DNA from: DATLFA01 sp039934635
GTDB lineage: Bacteria; Actinomycetota; Acidimicrobiia; Acidimicrobiales; WLNW01
Length of the DNA stretch: 10,277 nt
Assembly: GCA_039934635.1 (NCBI GenBank)
Contig: JBDTLT010000200.1
Span: 1-10,277 of the forward strand
Direction: 5' to 3'
The notes under the pieces were generated by a model. The model saw nothing but the letters and a program-made list of their open reading frames with translations, was not told the DNA's origin and did no database searches. Below, piece after piece: positions 7,210 to 10,277 of this stretch. Positions within the stretch are counted from its first letter, which is position 1; each line of letters opens with the position of its first letter. The position numbers and the translations under genes are program-made.

Positions 7210-8987
7210 CTCGCGCAAGTACTTGGCGGTCGCTACGGCTGATGGTCGGCATCGCGTTCCGAGCCGATCCCTGGCGCACGGTCCTCACTCTTCTCCCGCT
7301 CTCGGCGCTCAGCTTCACCGGCTCCCTCATCGCCTTGCGGCTGTTGATCAATGCGATGAGCGGTGGCAACCGCGGCACCGTGGTCAGTGCCGCGCTCTTG
7401 TTCATCGCCTCGACGTGGGCCGCGATCGCCGCTGGATTCGGCCAGATGAAGATCCGTATGCGATTGAACGAGAGTGTCGGCTTCGCGATCGACCGCCGCA
7501 TCATCGACCTCGCCGCTGGCATCCCCGATCTCGAGCCCTTCGAACGTCCCGACTTCCTCGATCGCCTCGAATACCTACGAACTCAACGAACCGCGCTGCA
7601 AGACACCGTCGGAAGTCTCGCGTGGGTCATCTACGGCATTGCGGGGATGTTGACCTTCGTCGTGTTGTTGGTGTCGATTCATCCAGTGCTCATCATCGTC
7701 GCGTTCGGCGGAATCCCGGCCAGCATCACCAACAAACGCGCACAGCGTCAGGTGGACAACGCGGTGGGTGCAGCATCGCAGACCTACCGGCAGGCGCTGC
7801 ACGTGTTCGATCTCACGACGACCCCAGGTCCGGCCGGCGAAGTGCGAGTGTTCGGAGCCGAGCCATGGCTCGCCGGGCGATACCACGAACTGAGCGCAGA
7901 GGCCGAGCGAAGAATCGTGGCGGCGGACATCAAGGCCACCGCCCTTCGCATCGCCGCCGGCCTCGTCGCAGTCGGTGCGTACGCGGGCGCAATGGTCCTC
8001 ACGCTGTGGCTGCTGCGAACCGACCGCATCTCCGGTGGTGAGGTATTCGTCGTGGCGTTTGCAGCGGCGTCACTGCTCGACCGGCTCGCCCAGGGCGTGG
8101 GCGGCTGGGGCAACATCCGACCGGGGCTGAACGCCGCGGATCGACTGTCATGGCTCATCGACTACAGCGCAGCAAAGCGGCGCGCCGAACCAGAGCTCGA
8201 GGCACCGAGCGCGCGCACCGACGGTCTCGTGTTGCACAACGTGTCGTACCGCTATCACGGCGCCGACGACGATGCGTTGCGCAACGTCTCGGTCACGATT
8301 CCGTGGGGATCGGTCGTTGGCCTCGTGGGTGAAAATGGAGCGGGCAAGACGACCCTGATCAAGCTTCTCCACGGCCTCGACCATCCGACGCGAGGCACCA
8401 TTGCGATCGACGGCATCGATCTCAAGGACATCGACCGGTCGACGTGGCAGACACAGACTTCGGCGTGCTTTCAGGACCATATTCGCCTGCACCTGACCGC
8501 TCGCGAATCGATCGGCGCCAGCCAGATCGACGCGATGGGCGACGACGAACTCCTGCACGACGCGCTGCGTCAAGCCGCGGCGGAAGACGTCCTCGCCGCG
8601 CTACCCGACGGCTTCGACACCATGCTCGGCACCACCCAAGGCGGCATCAACTTGTCGGGCGGCCAATGGCAGAAACTCTCCATCAGCCGAGCCCTACTGC
8701 GGCCGAATCCGGCGCTGCTCGTGCTCGACGAGCCCTCGTCGGCCCTCGACCCTTTGGCTGAACAACAGCTGTTCGAGAGATATGAGGACATCACTCGCAC
8801 CAACGGGCGCAGCGGCGGCACGATCACCGTCATCATCGCCCACAGATTTTCCAGTGTCCGCATCGCCGATCTCATCGTCGTGATGCATGAAGGCCGCATG
8901 CTCGACGCCGGCTCACACGCCGAGCTGATGGACCGCTGCGCTCACTACGCCGAGCTCTACCAACTCCAGGCCGCTCTCTACGACTGA
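7206..8987 (+). CDS. ABC exporter half-transporter B (membrane domain fused to ATPase)
   Basis: A 593-aa partner of the preceding half-transporter. The membrane domain has hydrophobic segments near 24-48, 60-78, 136-172 (probably two helices), 246-271 and 278-295. The coupling stretch G-E-V-R-V-F-G-A-E-P-W-L (211-222) parallels the K-E-V-R-V-F of protein A. The ATPase domain starts near 338, with Walker A G-E-N-G-A-G-K-T (375-382), Q-loop Gln423 in C-F-Q-D, signature L-S-G-G-Q-W-Q-K (483-490), Walker B L-L-V-L-D-E-P with Glu509, and H-loop His546 in A-H-R. Unlike many heterodimeric exporters, neither subunit shows a degenerate Walker B Glu or signature, so both ATP sites should hydrolyse. The ATG at 7206 lies inside the end of gene A (4-bp ATGA overlap). 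A strong hairpin follows about 70 bp after the stop. Confidence 0.94.
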   Translation: MTRASTWRSLRLMVGIAFRADPWRTVLTLLPLSALSFTGSLIALRLLINAMSGGNRGTVVSAALLFIASTWAAIAAGFGQMKIRMRLNESVGFAIDRRIIDLAAGIPDLEPFERPDFLDRLEYLRTQRTALQDTVGSLAWVIYGIAGMLTFVVLLVSIHPVLIIVAFGGIPASITNKRAQRQVDNAVGAASQTYRQALHVFDLTTTPGPAGEVRVFGAEPWLAGRYHELSAEAERRIVAADIKATALRIAAGLVAVGAYAGAMVLTLWLLRTDRISGGEVFVVAFAAASLLDRLAQGVGGWGNIRPGLNAADRLSWLIDYSAAKRRAEPELEAPSARTDGLVLHNVSYRYHGADDDALRNVSVTIPWGSVVGLVGENGAGKTTLIKLLHGLDHPTRGTIAIDGIDLKDIDRSTWQTQTSACFQDHIRLHLTARESIGASQIDAMGDDELLHDALRQAAAEDVLAALPDGFDTMLGTTQGGINLSGGQWQKLSISRALLRPNPALLVLDEPSSALDPLAEQQLFERYEDITRTNGRSGGTITVIIAHRFSSVRIADLIVVMHEGRMLDAGSHAELMDRCAHYAELYQLQAALYD

Positions 8988-9055
8988 CCGTTCGCGGCGA
9001 CGGCTCGCCCGCGTGGCGTCGGAGCGCGGCGCGGCGGTGCTGAGCTGGTTCCGAT

Positions 9056-9088
9056 AGCAAGGATGCACGGCCCACGTGCATTCTTGCT
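9056..9088. terminator. Strong hairpin after the ABC pair, possible terminator without T-tract
   Basis: The arms AGCAAGGATGCAC (9056-9068) and GTGCATTCTTGCT (9076-9088) pair over 13 positions with a single G-T (G-U in RNA) pair, around a 7-nt loop. It lies 69 bp after the last ABC stop, where a transcription end is expected. No T-run follows on + (the next bases are ACCAGAG), and the minus strand has none either. This resembles the tail-less hairpins common in high-GC actinobacteria. It also lies upstream of the sigma factor gene, so a regulatory or operator role (core TGCAC/GTGCA) is an alternative. Confidence 0.55.
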
Positions 9089-9208
9089 ACCAGAGCCGTG
9101 TGCATGCGCCGCGCAAACAGCGAACGATTGCGGCACCTGTGGTGTATGGCTGTCGATGCGCGATCGGCTATTTGTGCTTCTTGTCGTTGGACTGCTGTCG
9201 CTGGGGGC

Positions 9209-9664
9209 GTGCTCACCGCCCAGATGTACGCACGCCTGCTGCGACTCGCTGCCGTTGTCGACCCCCTGAACCCTGACCCCGCAGACCTTGTGCAGGAGGC
9301 GATTGCGCGCACGTTACGGCGCGGTTCACTCACCGAACTCAGCGAGCCTGAGGCATACCTCGCGCGAGTCACGATTCGACTCGCGTCGAACCGGCGACGA
9401 CACCTCCTTCGTACCAGAAGAGCCGTAGCGCGCGTGAGCGACGAGTTGCGAGTCAACGCGCAGTCGTCCGACGAGCATTCTCGCGAGGCCATCGCCAACC
9501 TCGTCTCACTGAAAGCGAACGAACGAGCGATTCTCTATCTTCGCATCGTCGAAGGACAGAAGTTCGCCGACATCGCCCAGACTCTCGGCATCAGGGAGGC
9601 AGCAGCCCGCCAACGAGCATCACGCGCCATGACCCGTCTGCGCTCTCACTACCGAATCGACTGA
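9209..9664 (+). CDS. ECF-type sigma-70 family RNA polymerase sigma factor
   Basis: About 151 aa from the GTG at 9209. Region 2 begins at Y-A-R-L-L-R-L-A-A-V-V and contains D-L-V-Q-E-A (26-31), the usual core-binding helix. It continues through P-E-A-Y-L-A-R-V-T-I-R-L-A-S-N-R-R-R (47-64). After a linker, region 4 (about 97-145) has L-K-A-N-E-R-A-I-L-Y-L-R and the helix-turn-helix F-A-D-I-A-Q-T-L-G-I-R-E-A-A-A-R-Q-R for -35 recognition. The start is unsure. Candidates in the same frame are GTG 9098, ATG 9104, ATG 9146, GTG 9209 and ATG 9224, none with a good ribosome binding site. Codons before 9209 have many third-position Ts, unlike the body, so I place the start there. The N-terminus is then roughly ten residues shorter than typical ECF region 2, which could mean a truncation or an upstream frame change. 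No anti-sigma gene is adjacent. The next gene is convergent, 5 bp after the stop. Confidence 0.82.
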   Translation: MLTAQMYARLLRLAAVVDPLNPDPADLVQEAIARTLRRGSLTELSEPEAYLARVTIRLASNRRRHLLRTRRAVARVSDELRVNAQSSDEHSREAIANLVSLKANERAILYLRIVEGQKFADIAQTLGIREAAARQRASRAMTRLRSHYRID

Positions 9665-9669
9665 CGGCT

Positions 9670-10149
9670 TCATTCGATCGGTACCAAAGTCATCGGCCCG
9701 AGGAGTTGTCGATCGACGGGGCGTGACTGCAGGCCGAAAGCCCGCCCATCACCGGTGCGTGCATCCACCACGTACACCGCGATGTCGCCGCGCGGCGGTG
9801 TTGCGCCGAACGGCCCGCGAAAGATCGTCAGCTCGAAATCGCCCCGATACAGCAACACGTACACCGGCATCTGGCCCGCCGTCGGCTGTGGTGCGCCCAA
9901 GGCCGCCAGCGCGGTGTTCTCGACGGTCGCGTAGAGTTCGACTTCGAGCGCCTTCACTCCCGTTCGATCGAAGAGGTCCTCGGACGAGCGATGTATCGCA
10001 TCGGCGGCTTGTGGCGGCACGGTCGTCAATAGTTGTTTATCGGATCCGTCTGCGGACGGGGCGGTGCCAACCAGTGTCAGCAGAAAGAGAGTCGACGCAG
10101 CGACACGTCGATGGCGAAGTTTGCGCGTGCCGCTCGGCTTCGGTGTCAC
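9670..10149 (-). CDS. Secreted protein of unknown function with signal peptide
   Basis: From the minus-strand GTG at 10149 the product is 159 aa. It has a basic n-region (R-K-L-R-H-R-R, 9-15), a hydrophobic stretch V-A-A-S-T-L-F-L-L-T-L-V-G-T-A (16-30), and likely signal-peptidase cleavage after Ala30 or Ala33. The mature part is about 125-130 aa without Cys. It opens with a helical, acidic segment (A-A-D-A-I-H-R-S-S-E-D-L-F-D) and continues with a beta-rich part (M-P-V-Y-V-L-L-Y-R-G-D-F-E-L-T-I-F-R-G-P-F-G, then D-I-A-V-Y-V-V-D-A-R-T-G). A GGCGGA site lies 6 nt before this GTG. The frame is open to another GTG at 10215, but the added 22 residues would put an unusual polar stretch in front of the signal peptide. 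I do not recognise the family. It faces the sigma factor gene tail to tail, so overlapping 3' ends of the transcripts are likely; a functional link is only a guess. Confidence 0.72.
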   Translation of the reverse strand: MTPKPSGTRKLRHRRVAASTLFLLTLVGTAPSADGSDKQLLTTVPPQAADAIHRSSEDLFDRTGVKALEVELYATVENTALAALGAPQPTAGQMPVYVLLYRGDFELTIFRGPFGATPPRGDIAVYVVDARTGDGRAFGLQSRPVDRQLLGPMTLVPIE

Positions 10150-10234
10150 CACGAATCCGCCAATCCACCTCGCCCAACAGTCTGTCGCATTTGCGGATGG
10201 GGAGTGTGCCTTCACCGTCGCGTCGCAGTTCTAC

Positions 10235-10273
10235 GTCGGCGTGCCGACCTGACGTTCAGGCACTAACCGCCTG
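10235..10273. promoter_or_regulatory. Cluster of short palindromes upstream of the secreted-protein gene
   Basis: Three small inverted repeats lie side by side: GTCGGC-GT-GCCGAC (10235-10248), CCTGA-CGT-TCAGG (10248-10260) and CAGGC with GCCTG around a 7-nt loop (10257-10273). They lie 86-124 bp upstream of the minus-strand GTG at 10149, in a promoter-like position. No clear -35/-10 pair is visible, and the window ends here. Short GC-rich palindromes also occur by chance. Confidence 0.3.
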
Positions 10274-10277
10274 GCTG

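Noticed and set aside
8872..9498. Minus-strand 208-codon frame over the hairpin and sigma factor gene
   Set aside because: It is Arg/Ser-rich with no recognisable domain. The + strand frame encodes clear sigma regions 2 and 4.
10150..10215. Start of the secreted protein at the GTG at 10215
   Set aside because: It would add 22 residues with no ribosome binding site and put a polar stretch before an otherwise normal signal peptide. The GTG at 10149 has a GGCGGA site at good spacing.

Overview
The window is high-GC DNA (by eye about 62-65% G+C) with strong G/C preference at third codon positions, GTG as well as ATG starts, and Shine-Dalgarno sites of the GGAGG type. This, together with the protein styles, points to an actinobacterium. 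Acidimicrobiia (Ilumatobacter-like) is my best guess, but no marker gene fixes the taxon.

Left part (1-2180): a VOC/glyoxalase-fold protein and a D-aminoacylase-like amidohydrolase lie in tandem on the + strand, 24 bp apart, each with its own good ribosome binding site. They look like an accessory catabolic or hydrolytic pair. Middle part (2181-3612): a low-density stretch. It holds a perfect five-copy GTCATC hexamer array, a 59-codon minus-strand gene for a single-pass membrane protein, an 11-bp-stem hairpin in that gene's leader, and an eroded pseudogene of a multi-pass GT-C (GT39-like) glycosyltransferase with in-frame stops, a frame change and large apparent internal deletions.

Right-centre (3613-8987): all genes on the + strand. 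An unrecognised 174-aa protein is followed after 17 bp by an amidohydrolase_2 family metal hydrolase, very likely one transcript. After 67 bp come two full-length ABC exporter half-transporters (membrane domain plus ATPase domain) whose genes overlap by ATGA. Both ATPase domains keep all catalytic motifs, so they most likely form a heterodimeric exporter with two working ATP sites. Its cargo cannot be read from the sequence.

Right end (8988-10277): a strong 13-bp-stem hairpin without a T-tract follows the ABC pair. Next is a small ECF-type sigma factor with an unusually short or mis-started N-terminus, then a convergent minus-strand gene for a secreted protein of unknown function, 5 bp from the sigma stop. 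Short palindromes sit upstream of the secreted-protein gene at the window edge.

I found no tRNA, rRNA, CRISPR array, insertion sequence or phage gene. Nothing here proves a new system. The best leads are the uncatalogued 59-aa membrane protein beside a dying glycosyltransferase locus, the unknown 174-aa partner of the amidohydrolase, and the sigma factor facing a secreted protein.
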